A stretch of DNA of 5,335 nucleotides from Deltaproteobacteria bacterium UBA3076 (GTDB lineage Bacteria; Desulfobacterota; Dissulfuribacteria; Dissulfuribacterales; UBA3076): contig DFBQ01000156.1 of NCBI GenBank assembly GCA_002367355.1, forward strand, positions 1 through 5,335, given 5' to 3'. Under the pieces are notes generated by a model, which ran no database searches, had not been told where the DNA came from, and saw nothing but the letters and a program-made list of their open reading frames with translations. Positions 4,706 through 5,335 of this stretch are shown piece after piece. Position 1 is the stretch's first letter. Each line of letters starts with the position of its first letter. The position numbers were made by a program, and so were the translations under genes.

Positions 4706-4796
4706 CTGATAACATTCCCAGCATATAAGAAGTTTTTGTAAAGCAAAAATTTGGGTGAGTGCCGTAAGGCACGAACCTTTTATGCTGTGTTATCTG
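4706..4796 (-). repeat. attC-like imperfect palindrome B
   Basis: The outer arms GATAACA (4708-4714) and TGTTATC (4788-4794) pair over 7 bp. The inner arms CAGCATATAAG (4719-4729) and CTTTTATGCTG (4777-4787) pair at 10 of 11 positions. The spacers are unequal: four bases on the 4714 side and none on the 4787 side. An extra perfect hairpin GTGCC-GTAA-GGCAC lies at 4759-4772. The core GAAGTTTTTG ... GCAAAAATTTGGG is shared with palindrome A in the same orientation, while the inner stems differ in sequence but keep their pairing. That is the signature of selection on structure, as in attC sites. It lies 25 bases after the stop of the 161-residue gene. Confidence 0.65.
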
Positions 4797-4821
4797 AAGT
4801 GACGCAGCTATGATACATGCC

Positions 4822-5307
4822 TTATTCCTTGGGGTTTAATTGACTATTGCCAATAATTCGTGGATCGAACCACCAATCCCCGTCTGGATTGTTCCAAACG
4901 TAGCTGAATGGAAGCATTTGATGTTCCCTACTTAAAACATCAACAATACTCCAGAAAATCTCGACTCTGAAATGAAAAGGTTTGGTTTCTGCTAATATCG
5001 ATAAATTGAAATGCCCAAAGATTATCTGAGATGGATTTAAATTCCACAATGCTTTTCCGGAGTAAAGGTCACCAAGGTTCGCTTCAAGTTGTTGATTATT
5101 GTGATACGGCTTGATGCGCAGTCGCAATTTAACGGGGATATCTTGACTTAGAGTTCTCACTGTACAAGAAACGTCTCCCCAAGACCTGATAACTGGCTGT
5201 CCCATGCTATCGAGAGCATGATATATATGTTTGCCGATTTTTATCTCGACTTGGCGTAAGTATTGGAGGGTATGTAATTCATATATCTGATCTCTTCGGG
5301 ACTTCAT
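4822..5307 (-). CDS. Unrecognised 161-residue protein, possibly longer at the N-terminus
   Basis: I do not recognise the family. The protein begins MKSRRDQIYELHTLQYLRQV. A predicted beta-rich middle follows, DVSCTVRTLSQDIPVKLRLR (about 45-64). Two clusters look conserved: LYSGKALWNLNPSQIIFGHF (81-100) and WSIVDVLSREHQMLPF (119-134). The tail is Trp-rich (NPDGDWWFDPR, 140-150). There are no membrane segments, signal peptide or obvious catalytic motif. Codons upstream of the ATG at 5307 remain open to the window edge, and no strong ribosome-binding site precedes that ATG, so the true start may lie outside. It shares strand and AT-richness with the 566-residue gene but is separated from it by palindrome B, so it behaves as a separate cassette-like unit. 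Confidence 0.65.
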   Translation of the reverse strand: MKSRRDQIYELHTLQYLRQVEIKIGKHIYHALDSMGQPVIRSWGDVSCTVRTLSQDIPVKLRLRIKPYHNNQQLEANLGDLYSGKALWNLNPSQIIFGHFNLSILAETKPFHFRVEIFWSIVDVLSREHQMLPFSYVWNNPDGDWWFDPRIIGNSQLNPKE

Positions 5308-5335
5308 TTCAAGACCTGAACAGATCAGCTCTTCC

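Larger units (their letters stand above)
2797..4712 (-). mobile_element. Candidate integron-like gene cassette (one gene plus its 3' palindrome)
   Basis: Two related palindromes in the same orientation bracket a single minus-strand gene. If recombination cuts G/TT in the GTTATC box, as integron integrases do at attC, the unit runs from 4712 to 2797 (about 1.9 kb): a leader with promoter-like and ribosome-binding signals, the 566-residue gene, then palindrome A. The next unit upstream (the 161-residue gene plus palindrome B) follows the same plan. The DNA is clearly more AT-rich than 1-2730. No integrase or attI is in the window, and the outer boxes are not canonical. The alternative is a pair of dispersed palindromic repeats that happen to flank genes. 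Confidence 0.45.

Noticed and set aside
4759..4772. GTGCC-GTAA-GGCAC hairpin as a terminator
   Set aside because: The stem is only five pairs with no T-run after it on either strand, and it is nested inside the larger palindrome.

Overview
The window looks like an accessory, heavily rearranged stretch of a prokaryotic chromosome, probably archaeal and possibly a methanogen. The archaeal reading is an inference. It rests on an antitoxin of the VapB/DUF217-like type common in archaea paired with a RelE-like toxin, a short HicAB pair, and TATA-box-like promoters at about archaeal spacing. No rRNA, tRNA or housekeeping gene is present to fix the taxonomy.

Left part (1-2730) is moderately GC-rich and reads as a graveyard of restriction-modification (RM) and toxin-antitoxin (TA) genes with two intact TA modules inside it. 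From the left: the first codons of a GxxExxY-like protein on the minus strand behind a tandem 8-bp repeat; a 180-bp hsdM fragment on the minus strand; an intact antitoxin/RelE toxin pair (368-840, plus); a repeat-rich noncoding stretch with a 132-bp inverted-repeat element (874-1005); a decayed RM/methylase C-terminal fragment (1024-1301, minus); an intact hicA-hicB pair (1433-1841, plus); a 15-bp tandem duplication; a 69-bp relic of a second relE-like toxin (1916-1984); and a longer but truncated and frameshifted hsdM (2250-2722, minus) that includes a second copy of the 180-bp segment.

Right part (2790-5335) changes character. It is visibly AT-rich, all genes are on the minus strand, and each of the two genes is followed at its 3' end by a related imperfect palindrome of 86-91 bp (2790-2875 and 4706-4796) in the same orientation. 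The palindromes have GATAAC/GTTATC outer arms, a second inner stem and a conserved core. This layout is what an integron gene-cassette array with attC sites would give, although the outer arms do not match the classical GTTRRRY consensus. One complete unit (about 2797-4712) holds a 566-residue protein with a degenerate adenine-methylase-like N-terminus, an HsdS-like target-recognition segment and a C-terminal AlbA_2 (Schlafen-type) domain. It has its own promoter-like and ribosome-binding signals and is a candidate defence or regulatory gene. The next unit begins with an unrecognised 161-residue protein that may run off the right edge.

The TA pairs work as self-contained toxin/antidote units. 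The RM fragments are nonfunctional. The methylase-like/AlbA_2 gene and the palindrome array are the parts most likely to be new.
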